Source: JBARDN01 sp963755705
GTDB taxonomy: Bacteria; Desulfobacterota; Binatia; Binatales; Binataceae
Length of the DNA: 64,000 nt
Assembly: GCA_963755705.1 (NCBI GenBank)
Contig: CAVWKW010000004.1
Coordinates: forward strand, 186,001-250,000
Reading direction: 5' to 3'
This document shows positions 52,147 through 60,372 of this stretch, piece by piece; positions within the stretch are counted from its first letter, which is position 1, and each line of letters begins with the position of its first letter. Under the pieces are notes generated by a model. The model saw nothing but the letters and a program-made list of their open reading frames with translations. It did no database searches and was not told the origin of the DNA. The translations under genes and the position numbers were made by a program.

Positions 52147-53337
52147 TTAACGCTCGAGCGCCTTGACGCCGGGAAGCTCGCGGCCTTCGAGGAACTCGAG
52201 CGTCGCGCCGCCTCCGGTCGAGATATGGGTGAAGTGTGTGGCCCAATCGTGTCCGGCAACGGCGGCGGCGGTATCTCCTCCGCCCAGGATCGATTTCGTG
52301 CCGGACTGGTTCGCGAGCGCTTCTCCGACCGCGAGGGTGCCGCGCGCAAAATCCGGGATCTCGAAGAATCCCAGCGGGCCGTTCCAGATGACAGTCTTGG
52401 CCGGCGCGATCGCGGCGGTGAAGCGCTCGATCGTGGCCGGACCAATATCCAGCCCCATCATTTCCGCGGGAATTTCAACCACGGTCTCGGCGACCGCGCC
52501 GGCTTCAGGAGCCGACGCGACGATATGGTCCGACGGCAGAACGATACGGACGCCCATGTTCTCAGCGAGGGTGAGCAGCTCGCGTGCGAGCGCAATCTTG
52601 TCTTCTTCGACCCGTGAGTGCCCGACCGCGATTCCCTGTGCGCGCAGGAACGTGTACGCCATCGCGCCGCCGATCAGGATCGCGTTGACGCGCGGCAGCA
52701 GATTTTTGATGAGTCCGATTTTGTCGGAGACTTTGGCTCCGCCCAGGATCGCAACCATCGGACGCGCGGGATTTTCGGTGACCGAGCGCAACGCTTCGAG
52801 CTCGGCGAGCATCAGGAGTCCCGCCGCACGCTCGGGCAGAAACCTGGTTACCCCGACAGTCGAGGCGTGTGCACGATGCGCGCTGCCAAACGCGTCGTTC
52901 ACGTAAACGTTCTTGCCGCGGGCGAGTTCGTGGGAGAAATCGCGATCGTTGGCCTCTTCCTCGGCATGAAAGCGCAGATTCTCGAGCAGGATCGCGTCGC
53001 CCGGTTTGAGCGCCGCGATCATCTTGCCGGTCACGTCTCCGATACAATCGGGCGCCAGCGCGACCTTGCGCGCGAGCGCGACGCTCAGATATTCCGCGAC
53101 CGGCTTCAGGCTGAACTGGGACGAGCGCTCCTTGGGACGCCCCAGATGCGAGCACAGTACCGCGGTTGCGCCGGCGTCAAGGATGAAGCGAATCGTGGGC
53201 AGGCTCGCGTCGATTCGGGCAGGGTCGGCAATCTTGCGCTGGAGACCCTCGCCTTCGGTGAACGGCACGTTGAAATCGCAGCGCACCAGAACGCGCTGTC
53301 CTGAAAGCTCGAGCGCGGTAACGGGAATGATCGCCAT
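52147..53337 (-). CDS. pgk: Phosphoglycerate kinase
   Basis: 396-residue glycolytic kinase that makes ATP from 1,3-bisphosphoglycerate. N-domain motifs RVLVRCDFNVP and DAGATAVLCSHLGRPK, the hinge AILGGAKVSDK, and the C-terminal nucleotide site VIWNGPLGFFE and SILGGGDTAAA are all in place and the length is normal. It sits between gap (30 bp upstream) and tpiA (13 bp downstream) on the same strand. Confidence 0.97.
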   Translation of the reverse strand: MAIIPVTALELSGQRVLVRCDFNVPFTEGEGLQRKIADPARIDASLPTIRFILDAGATAVLCSHLGRPKERSSQFSLKPVAEYLSVALARKVALAPDCIGDVTGKMIAALKPGDAILLENLRFHAEEEANDRDFSHELARGKNVYVNDAFGSAHRAHASTVGVTRFLPERAAGLLMLAELEALRSVTENPARPMVAILGGAKVSDKIGLIKNLLPRVNAILIGGAMAYTFLRAQGIAVGHSRVEEDKIALARELLTLAENMGVRIVLPSDHIVASAPEAGAVAETVVEIPAEMMGLDIGPATIERFTAAIAPAKTVIWNGPLGFFEIPDFARGTLAVGEALANQSGTKSILGGGDTAAAVAGHDWATHFTHISTGGGATLEFLEGRELPGVKALER

Positions 53338-53367
53338 AGCGGAAACAGTTGCGGCACGCCGCGCCGG

Positions 53368-54372
53368 CTACATCCTGTCGATCACGTAGGCGGTGATATC
53401 GGCGAGCCGGTTCGAATAACCCCACTCGTTGTCGTACCACGAGAACACCTTGACCAGCCGGTTGCCGAGCACCTTGGTCAGCGGCGCGTCGAAGGTGGAC
53501 GAATGCGGGTTGCCATTGAAATCGATCGAGACCAGCGGCGCCTCGCTGTAAGCCAGAATCCCCTTGAGCGGACCCTCTGCGGCTTTTTTCATCGCGGCGT
53601 TGACCGCCTTGTCGTCGGCATCGCGTTCGAGGGTCGCGGTCAGATCGACGATCGAGACGTTCGGCGTCGGCACTCGCACCGCGATTCCGTCGAGCTTGCC
53701 CTTGAGCGCGGGCAGCACCAGACCGATAGCCTTGGCCGCTCCGGTGGACGTCGGCACCATCGAGAGCGCGGCGGCGCGCGCGCGGCGGAGATCGCTATGC
53801 GGTCCGTCCTGCAGGTTTTGATCGGCGGTGTAGCCGTGCACCGTGGTCATCAGGCCGTGAACGATTCCAAAATTCTCATGCAGCACCATCGCGACCGGCG
53901 CCAGGCAGTTGGTGGTGCACGAGGCGTTGGAGATCACGTGATGCTTTCCCGGGTCGTAGGTTTTTTCGTTGACGCCCAGGCATAGCGTGACATCGGCGCC
54001 GTCAGCGGGCGCGCTGATGATCACTTTCTTCGCGCCGGCCGCCAGATGCAGACCCGCCTTGTCGCGTGCGGTAAAGAGTCCGGTTGATTCGACCACCGCC
54101 TGGACGCCCAGTTTCTCCCACGGCAGTTTCGCGGGATCGCGTTCGGCCAGAACTTGAAGAGTCTTGCCGTCGATCACGATATGGCCGCCGTCAACCCTGA
54201 TGTCGTGCTTGAGGGTGCCGTGCACGGAGTCGTACTTGAGCAGATGCGCCAGGGTGGCGGCGCTGGTGATGTCGTTGACGGCGACAACTTCCAGATCTGA
54301 TTTGTGCAGCGCCGCGCGGAAAAACATCCGGCCGATTCGTCCGAAGCCGTTGATCGCAATCTTGGTCGCCAC
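53368..54372 (-). CDS. gap: Glyceraldehyde-3-phosphate dehydrogenase, type I
   Basis: 334-residue NAD-dependent GAPDH of glycolysis. NGFGRIGR (residues 8-15) starts the Rossmann fold, the catalytic cysteine is Cys152 in SNASCTTNC, and His179 in TVHGYT is its base. Asp34 in VAVNDI favours NAD over NADP. First gene of the gap-pgk-tpiA-secG-tRNA unit; upstream is a 233-bp spacer holding the NHL gene's trailing hairpins, so its promoter is probably within about 100 bp of the start. Confidence 0.97.
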   Translation of the reverse strand: MATKIAINGFGRIGRMFFRAALHKSDLEVVAVNDITSAATLAHLLKYDSVHGTLKHDIRVDGGHIVIDGKTLQVLAERDPAKLPWEKLGVQAVVESTGLFTARDKAGLHLAAGAKKVIISAPADGADVTLCLGVNEKTYDPGKHHVISNASCTTNCLAPVAMVLHENFGIVHGLMTTVHGYTADQNLQDGPHSDLRRARAAALSMVPTSTGAAKAIGLVLPALKGKLDGIAVRVPTPNVSIVDLTATLERDADDKAVNAAMKKAAEGPLKGILAYSEAPLVSIDFNGNPHSSTFDAPLTKVLGNRLVKVFSWYDNEWGYSNRLADITAYVIDRM

Positions 54373-54516
54373 CTGTATCGTCCTCCGCGGGAATTTATCC
54401 CGAAAAATTGATGCCCGACACTAGATAAGCAGGGCCTACCGTTCAAGGGCCGACAGATACCTAATTTGCGCGCTTTTCAGATGGGGCGCTACGGTCAAAT
54501 CGATCGGGAAGAGCTT

Positions 54517-54598
54517 GGGCGCTTCGCGCCCGGAGGGAGAGTGGCGCGCGGCCGCGCACAGAGGGTCCGCGCCGCTTGCAGTAGCGCAAGCGGCGCGG
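54517..54598. terminator. Two GC hairpins downstream of the NHL-repeat gene
   Basis: A perfect 13-bp stem CCGCGCCGCTTGC (54567-54579) / GCAAGCGGCGCGG (54586-54598) with a 6-nt loop begins 7 bp after the NHL gene's stop on the reverse strand. A second hairpin GGGCGC-TTC-GCGCCC lies at 54517-54531. Neither has a T-tract, so they may act as a Rho-aided or 3'-end-protecting structure rather than a classic intrinsic terminator. Confidence 0.5.
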
Positions 54599-54605
54599 CT
54601 CTGAG

Positions 54606-57600
54606 TTACTTTCCGGTGCCGATCAGGGAAACGTGCTGAGGACCATTTTTCGCGTTGTCATCGATTGTCAGAGTTCCGGTTACGCGGCCTGGCGCCACCG
54701 GAGCAAACGTGACGGTAAAGTCGCATCGCCCCTTGGGAGCCAGGGTGCCCCCGCATTCGTTGCTGGCGGTGAAGCCGGGCGCGATGTCGAAGCTTTCGAT
54801 CTGGATCGAATCCGCGCGCTTGCCCTTATTGACGACCTTGATCGTCCTTGACTTGCGGTCGCCGAGTCTGACCTTTCCGAAATTCACTCTCTTCGGCATG
54901 ACCGTGAGATTGAATGGAACCTCGGTCGGAGTGGCCGTGGGAGTCGCGGTCCGCGTCATCGTCGGAGTGCTGGTGGGAGTTAAGGTCGGGGTCGGCGTTA
55001 TGGTTGGAGTAACGGTGGGAGTAGCCGTCGCGGTGGCGGTTGCTGTGGCGGTTGCTGTGGCTGTCGCGGTTGCGGTCGGAGTTGGAGTCGCCGTCGGCGT
55101 GGTGGTCGGAGTGGGCGTCGGCGAAGGAGTGGGAGTCGGTGTCGGCGTGCCGGTCGGCGTCGAGGTGCCTGAGGGGGTCGCGGTCGGCGTCGATCCGGTG
55201 AAGGGCAGCGGCAGGTTGAATTCCAGCACGCGGCTGTTGTCGGTATCAGCTACATAAAGGTTGCCGGCCGCATCGACGGCGATACCCGAGGGCTGGCATA
55301 GATTGCTCGCGGTGGGCGAGTTGGGCGGGGTGCTGAAGCCGTTGCATACCGCGTCGCCAAAATCGAACGCGTCATCCTGGCCGAACACGATCTCCGCCGT
55401 GGTATTGGGCGAGTTCGGATTTTGAAGCGGCGTAACGAAGCCCAGCACGCGGGTATTCGAGGTATCAGCCACATAAAGGTTGCCGAGCGAATCCGCGGCG
55501 ACACCCTCTGGAAACTCGAGCGAGCTCGCGCCTGGGATTCCTGACGGCGCATTGACCGTATTCGCAATGAAGCCGGTCTGGCCGAAGACCACGTCGGCCG
55601 TCACGTCGCCGCTGCCGGTGACGCCTCCGACAATCGTCAGGGGAGAATTGTATTCGAGCACGCGGTTGTTGTTGGAATCCGCGACATAGAGATTGGCGCT
55701 CGGGTCCACGGCCACGCCCTCGGGCAGGCACAGCGTAGTCGCACTGGCAGGGCCGCCGCTTCCCGCGCCGTTGTTGCATTGGACGGCGGTGAAAGTTGAT
55801 CCGGTCGAGTCCTGACCGATTACGCGGCTGGCCGACTCGCCGTTGGCTACCGGCTGATTGTATTCGAGCACGCGGTTGTTGGCGGTGTCGGCCACGTAAA
55901 GGTTGCCCGCCTGATCCATCGCGGCGCCTTGCGGCCGATTGAGCGATCCGGCGCCGATCCCGGCGCTGTTGGGCGTGCCGATCACAAAACTCGCGCCCTG
56001 TCCGAGCACGATCGAGGCGGTCGGGTCGATAATCTGGTTACCGATCGTAAACGACGCGAACGGAGGACTGAAGCCGAGCACGCGGCTGTTCGCGGTGTCG
56101 GATACAAAGAGGTTCCCGCTTCCGTCGGTGACAAGCCCGGTTGGAAAGCACAGGCTCACGGCGGCGGGCGCGGCCGCTCCCTGATTGCACGCACGCGAGG
56201 CGAAGTCCGGTTGGCCGATCACGAGGTCGGCGGGGTCGCCGTTGGCAAAGGCCGAGGCGCTATGCCATCCGAGCACGCGATTGCTCTCGGTGTCGGCGAC
56301 ATACAGATGCGCGCTGCCGTCAACGGCGACGGCCTGGGGAAAATTCAGGCTCGGCGGTTTCACTTCGTTGACCCCGTTGTGAATTGCGTCGGGCTGGCCC
56401 AGCACGCGGTTGATACTGACGCCGGGAGTCAGCGGAGTATCGAATTCGGCAATGCGGCTGTTGGATTGATCGGAGACGTACAGGTTGCCCGAGGCGTCCA
56501 GCGCGGCGTCGGTCGGACCGCATAGCGTGAGCGCGGTCGCGAGCACGCCCGAGGAGCCGTCGCAGATGCTGGTGACAAAGGAACCACCCTGGCCAAAGAC
56601 GATCGCGGCGGCGGTGACCCCGCTGGTGCGGGGAAGATTGAACTCGAGCACGCGGTTGTTGAAGGTGTCGGCGACATACAGATCGCCCGCCACGTCGAGC
56701 GCGACGCCGGCCGGAGCGTTCAGGGTCGAAGCGCTGATACCGCCGGAGTTGGCGAGCTTGCCGGTGAAGGAAACCTGCCCGAGCACGATGTGCGCGGCGG
56801 CATTATCGACGAACGGTGCGTCGAACTCGAGCGCGCGATTGTTGGCGGCATCGGCGACGTAAAGGTTGCCTCCCGAATCAACCGCGATACCTTCGGGCGC
56901 GCATAGCGTGTTCGCGCCGGGACTCGCATCGGGATTCACGCTCTGGTTGCAGAGCGCGGTGGCAAAAGTGCTCTGGCCGATAACGGTCGAGGCCACCGGG
57001 CTCGCGAGCGGGTTGGTGAAGACCAGCACACGATTATTCAGGCTATCGCCAACGAACAGATCACCGATAGCGTCGAGCGCAACGCCCCACGGATCGCTCA
57101 GCGAGTCGGCGCTTATCCCGCCATTGTTGGCAAGGCTCGATTGCAAGCTGGGCTGTCCGAAAACCAGCGTTGCCGTAAGTCCTGTAATCGGCGCGCCGGT
57201 AAAGCCCGCGAACGGCGTGGCGAACATCAGCACGCGATTGTTGGTGGTGTCGGCCACGTACAAGTTTCCAGCCGCGTCCGCTGCGACCCCGTTGGGTTGG
57301 CATAGCGAGCCCGAGCTCGGCTCGCTCTCGCCCTGGTTGCAGGTCGAAGAGAGGAAATCGTTCTGGCCGATCTCGAGGTCGGCGGCGGCGCCGTCGGCGA
57401 ACCCGGCCGCATCGGCCCATCCGAGAACGCGGTTGTTGTTTGGATCGGCGGCGTAGAGGTGCCCTGCGCCGTCAACGGTGATTCCGTCCTGGAAGTCGAG
57501 CGACGATGCGCCCACGAGATTGACCGCGCCGGTCGTGAATTCAAGTTGGCCCAGCACCCGGTCCGCGACCGTGTCGCCGGAAGCCGCGATGATCGCGCTG

Positions 57601-57677
57601 ACGGCGACGGCGACGATCGCGAGGGAAAGAATGATCGGAAGAACTCCGATACGGTAGTGGTTTGAACCGATATTCAC
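54606..57677 (-). CDS. Large exported NHL-repeat protein with Thr/Pro linker and C-terminal Ig-like anchor domain
   Basis: 1,023-residue exported protein. An N-terminal hydrophobic segment (about residues 12-32) is a signal peptide or anchor. Then come twelve NHL-type beta-propeller repeats recognisable by LYVADTxNNRVLEF-like units (for example YAADPNNNRVLGW, YVADTFNNRVLEF, YVADTDNSRVLEF), probably forming two six-bladed propellers. A low-complexity Thr/Pro/Ala linker follows (about residues 825-920, encoded by 54913-55200). The last 100 residues form a choice-of-anchor/ASH-like Ig domain with NFGKVRLGDRKSRTIKVVN. Such proteins are cell-surface or secreted; NHL propellers usually bind protein or glycan. 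It is divergent from the tol operon and followed by strong hairpins. Confidence 0.88.
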   Translation of the reverse strand: MNIGSNHYRIGVLPIILSLAIVAVAVSAIIAASGDTVADRVLGQLEFTTGAVNLVGASSLDFQDGITVDGAGHLYAADPNNNRVLGWADAAGFADGAAADLEIGQNDFLSSTCNQGESEPSSGSLCQPNGVAADAAGNLYVADTTNNRVLMFATPFAGFTGAPITGLTATLVFGQPSLQSSLANNGGISADSLSDPWGVALDAIGDLFVGDSLNNRVLVFTNPLASPVASTVIGQSTFATALCNQSVNPDASPGANTLCAPEGIAVDSGGNLYVADAANNRALEFDAPFVDNAAAHIVLGQVSFTGKLANSGGISASTLNAPAGVALDVAGDLYVADTFNNRVLEFNLPRTSGVTAAAIVFGQGGSFVTSICDGSSGVLATALTLCGPTDAALDASGNLYVSDQSNSRIAEFDTPLTPGVSINRVLGQPDAIHNGVNEVKPPSLNFPQAVAVDGSAHLYVADTESNRVLGWHSASAFANGDPADLVIGQPDFASRACNQGAAAPAAVSLCFPTGLVTDGSGNLFVSDTANSRVLGFSPPFASFTIGNQIIDPTASIVLGQGASFVIGTPNSAGIGAGSLNRPQGAAMDQAGNLYVADTANNRVLEYNQPVANGESASRVIGQDSTGSTFTAVQCNNGAGSGGPASATTLCLPEGVAVDPSANLYVADSNNNRVLEYNSPLTIVGGVTGSGDVTADVVFGQTGFIANTVNAPSGIPGASSLEFPEGVAADSLGNLYVADTSNTRVLGFVTPLQNPNSPNTTAEIVFGQDDAFDFGDAVCNGFSTPPNSPTASNLCQPSGIAVDAAGNLYVADTDNSRVLEFNLPLPFTGSTPTATPSGTSTPTGTPTPTPTPSPTPTPTTTPTATPTPTATATATATATATATATATPTVTPTITPTPTLTPTSTPTMTRTATPTATPTEVPFNLTVMPKRVNFGKVRLGDRKSRTIKVVNKGKRADSIQIESFDIAPGFTASNECGGTLAPKGRCDFTVTFAPVAPGRVTGTLTIDDNAKNGPQHVSLIGTGK
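54913..55200. repeat. Low-complexity coding repeat (Thr-Pro/Thr-Ala linker)
   Basis: Within the NHL gene, degenerate hexanucleotide units of the GTNGGN/GTNGCN type on the forward strand encode alternating Thr-Pro and Thr-Ala dipeptides. The most regular part (55020-55085) gives a run of Thr-Ala pairs. Such tracts are prone to length change by slippage. Confidence 0.75.
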
Positions 57678-58003
57678 TCGGTACGCGAGTGCAAGGTCCG
57701 ATCCCGCGAAAGTTGTTCCAGTTCGATACGGTTAGGAATTTTCGCGTCGAGCAATCCGCGGCGCGCGTCGATTACCGGCGATGGGCGTTCGCGGTCCGCG
57801 CTCCGCCACTTCTCGCGCGCCCAGAGCGATCCGTTCGGATCGGGCGTGCTCAAATCGGGACTCGCAAAGGAACACTTCGGCGCGTCGCAGGCTGACGGAC
57901 GCATGGACAAGAGAGACTCATCGCAGGCTGCTTGCGGGGCAACTGGTCTTCGCTCGTGGGAAACCCATATAATAATGCTCATCTTGGGTTTCAGGGCGGT
58001 AGT
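57678..58003. other. Divergent intergenic region between NHL gene and tol operon
   Basis: 326 bp without a credible gene; short frames are Arg-rich and have no match. It must contain the divergent promoters. A perfect TATAAT (57968-57973) 31 bp before tolQ is the clearest element; no matching box was defined for the NHL gene. Confidence 0.6.
57944..57973 (+). promoter_or_regulatory. Promoter of the tol-pal operon
   Basis: Perfect -10 TATAAT at 57968-57973 with a weak -35 (TGGTCT, 57944-57949, 18-bp spacer). Transcription would begin near 57980, giving a 5' UTR of about 24 nt before tolQ at 58004. Confidence 0.55.
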
Positions 58004-58717
58004 ATGCTCCATCAGGTAGGTGCGGCGGGGCAGTTGGGCGTGGTGCAGTTGATGCTGGGCACGGGTCCGGTGGTCGCGGTCGTGCTGTGGACGCTGGTGG
58101 GCTTTTCGATCGGATGCTGGGGAATCAGCCTCTACAAGCTGGTGCAGATTTCGCGCGCGCGCCGCGAGTCGGAACGCTTCATCGCGATTTTCTGGGAATC
58201 GAAAAACTTAAACGCTATCCATACCGCGAGTGTCGGATTCACCCGCAGTCCCGTGGCGCAGGTCTTTCGCGCGGGCTACCAGGAGCTGCTGCAACTGACG
58301 CGCGCCAAGCGCCAGGCGGTGGGCGCGCAGTCCGAATTCTCGACCGATCTCGGCGGGATCGAAAACGTTACGCGCGCGATGAAGCGGCAGGCCAACGTCG
58401 AGCTGACCAAGCTCGAATACGGCACCACGTTCCTTGCGACTACCGGCTCGGCCGCGCCGTTTATCGGCCTTTTCGGCACCGTTTGCGGCATCATCACCGC
58501 TTTCATGGGCCTGTCAACGGCGCATTCGTCGAGTATCCAGGCGGTGGCGCCCGGAATCGCCGAAGCGCTGATCGCGACCGCGGTCGGACTGGTCGCCGCG
58601 ATTCCGGCCGTGATGTTTTTCAACTTCTTCACCGCGCGCATCCGGGTGCTGGCGACCGAGATGGAAAACTTCACCTCCGAATTTTTGAATATCGCAGAAC
58701 GTCACTTTCTTTCGTAG
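58004..58717 (+). CDS. tolQ: TolQ/ExbB-type proton channel protein
   Basis: 237-residue inner-membrane protein with three membrane helices (about residues 22-45, 138-162, 178-200). It forms the proton channel with TolR that energises the Tol-Pal system for outer-membrane constriction at division. Family residues are in GTTFLATTGSAAPFIGLFGTVCGIITAFMGL and PGIAEALIATAVGLVAAIPAVMFFN. Start at ATG 58004 from family alignment, following AGGGCGGT; the 24-residue upstream extension is not conserved. First gene of tolQ-tolR-tolA-tolB-pal-cpoB. Confidence 0.94.
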   Translation: MLHQVGAAGQLGVVQLMLGTGPVVAVVLWTLVGFSIGCWGISLYKLVQISRARRESERFIAIFWESKNLNAIHTASVGFTRSPVAQVFRAGYQELLQLTRAKRQAVGAQSEFSTDLGGIENVTRAMKRQANVELTKLEYGTTFLATTGSAAPFIGLFGTVCGIITAFMGLSTAHSSSIQAVAPGIAEALIATAVGLVAAIPAVMFFNFFTARIRVLATEMENFTSEFLNIAERHFLS

Positions 58718-58747
58718 CGATTTGCCGCAGGAGACGGGTTTTGCACG

Positions 58748-59203
58748 ATGGCTTTTGATCCAGGGCAGCGCGGACAGATGGTCTCGCAAATCAACGTCAC
58801 TCCGCTGGTGGACGTGATGCTGGTGCTGCTGGTGATCTTCATGGTCACCGCCCCGATTATCCAGCAGGGCGTGCAGGTCACGCTGCCGAAGGTCAAGGCC
58901 GAGGCTCTGTCGGGCAAGGAAGAGCAATTCGTGGTTTCGATTACGCGCAGCAACGAAATCTATCTCAACGATACCAAGCTCAGCCCGGACGATTTGACCG
59001 ACAAGCTCCAGGCGATCTCGCGCGAGCGTCCCGACCGCGAGGTTTTCATCCGCGCCGACCAACAGGTGCCCTACGGCGAAGTGATTCGCACGATGGCGGC
59101 GATCAAGGCCGCGGGAATCGAGAACGTCGGAATGGTCACCGAGCTGCCGCTCGATGCGGATGCGGAGGCGGACAAGCATAACCGTGGCAAGCCCGCCCCA
59201 TAA
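58748..59203 (+). CDS. tolR: TolR/ExbD-type biopolymer transport protein
   Basis: 151-residue single-pass inner-membrane protein. The membrane helix INVTPLVDVMLVLLVIFMV carries the conserved Asp (Asp22 in PLVDVML) that takes part in proton transfer through TolQ. The rest is the periplasmic domain, with KEEQFVVSITRSNEIYLND and the dimerisation strand VFIRADQQVPYGEVIRTMAAIKAAG. It is 30 bp after tolQ and overlaps the next gene by up to 50 nt. Confidence 0.94.
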   Translation: MAFDPGQRGQMVSQINVTPLVDVMLVLLVIFMVTAPIIQQGVQVTLPKVKAEALSGKEEQFVVSITRSNEIYLNDTKLSPDDLTDKLQAISRERPDREVFIRADQQVPYGEVIRTMAAIKAAGIENVGMVTELPLDADAEADKHNRGKPAP

Positions 59204-60254
59204 CGGCGGCGACGACGGACCATCGCGCGCCGGCTATATCGTAGCAATCCTGGCGGCGGCGCTCGGTCATGCGGCGCTGTTCGCGTTCGTGATCTTCATC
59301 GCGCCCAGACTGTTCGCGGAAGTCGAGCAACCGCCTCCGGCCTACACGGTGAAAATTGTCGATAATATCCCGGCCGGCGACTTGGGGACGCATCTGCCGC
59401 GCCTGTCGGCGTCCAAGCCCGAGAAGGCCGAGGCCCCGAAGCCTGAGGAGCCCAAGCCCGAAGAAGCGAAACCTCCCGAGCCCAAACCCGCACCCGACGA
59501 CGACCCCAACGCGATCGCGCTCAATACCAAGAAGCCCGAACCTACGCCGACCGAGACACCCGAGCCGACGCCCGAACCCACGCCAGAGCCGAGCCAGAGC
59601 GAGGCCGCGCCCACACCGACGCGCACTCCGCATCAGCGCCGCACTCCGCGTCCGACTCCCGCGCCCACGCCGGTGGAATCGAAAGCGCACAACAAGCGCG
59701 AACCCAAGCCGCACGCGACGCCGGTGATGGTCGCAAAGGCGGACGCCGCGGCGAGCGTCAGCGCGCGGATGCAAAAAATTCGCGAGCAATTGCTGAAGCA
59801 GCATCTGGCCGCGTTAGCGAACAATTCGGATGACGACGATGACGACACCGCACCTCCCGTCAGCGGCGCATCCGCCGGAGGCGGCCCGGTCGCCGCGAGC
59901 GCCGCGCGCGAGGGCGCGGGCTACGGAGTTGGTCCCGGCACCGGCAGCATGGGCATTCAACAGGACCCGGAATTTCTGCTCTACTTTTCAACCGTGCAGG
60001 ATAAGATTAAGAAGGCGTGGAACTTCACCAGCGGGTCGTCGGATCTGACCGCGATCGTGGACTATGCGATCGGTCCTGACGGAACGCTGACCGAAGTGAA
60101 AATCGCTAAGAGCTCGAATGACCCCGCTTTCGACGATTCGGTGCTGCGTGCGATAAGACGCGCGGCGCCATTTCCGCCTCCGCCGGAAAAATACCGCGGA
60201 CAATGGGCGGGCGGGGTCGAAGCGACTTTCAGACTCGGCGATCTGAAGTCATAG
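59154..60254 (+). CDS. TolA/TonB-like energy-transducing protein with proline-rich spacer
   Basis: 366-residue periplasm-spanning protein in the TolA position. An N-terminal membrane helix (about residues 28-52) with AALGHAALFAFVIFIAP is followed by a Glu/Pro/Lys-rich spacer (EKAEAPKPEEPKPEE and PEPTPTETPEPTPEP repeats, about 85-190), a short charged helix (SVSARMQKIREQLLKQHLAAL), an Asp run, and a C-terminal TolA/TonB domain (about 270-366) with VQDKIKKAWNF and AFDDSVLRAIRRAAPFPPPPE. The rigid PEP spacer is TonB-like rather than the helical spacer of E. coli TolA. The start is uncertain: ATG 59154 overlaps tolR by 50 nt, while GTG 59184 shortens the protein by 10 residues. Confidence 0.88.
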   Translation: MRMRRRTSITVASPPHNGGDDGPSRAGYIVAILAAALGHAALFAFVIFIAPRLFAEVEQPPPAYTVKIVDNIPAGDLGTHLPRLSASKPEKAEAPKPEEPKPEEAKPPEPKPAPDDDPNAIALNTKKPEPTPTETPEPTPEPTPEPSQSEAAPTPTRTPHQRRTPRPTPAPTPVESKAHNKREPKPHATPVMVAKADAAASVSARMQKIREQLLKQHLAALANNSDDDDDDTAPPVSGASAGGGPVAASAAREGAGYGVGPGTGSMGIQQDPEFLLYFSTVQDKIKKAWNFTSGSSDLTAIVDYAIGPDGTLTEVKIAKSSNDPAFDDSVLRAIRRAAPFPPPPEKYRGQWAGGVEATFRLGDLKS

Positions 60255-60372
60255 TCCGCGGTCGTAGAGATCGGTAAGGTTATGGGGGTGCGGATGGTGC
60301 GGAGCGCGGACTCGAATGGTCCCGATTTTGTCTTGCCGTCAATCTGATAGCGCCCCGATAGTGCCGACAGCG

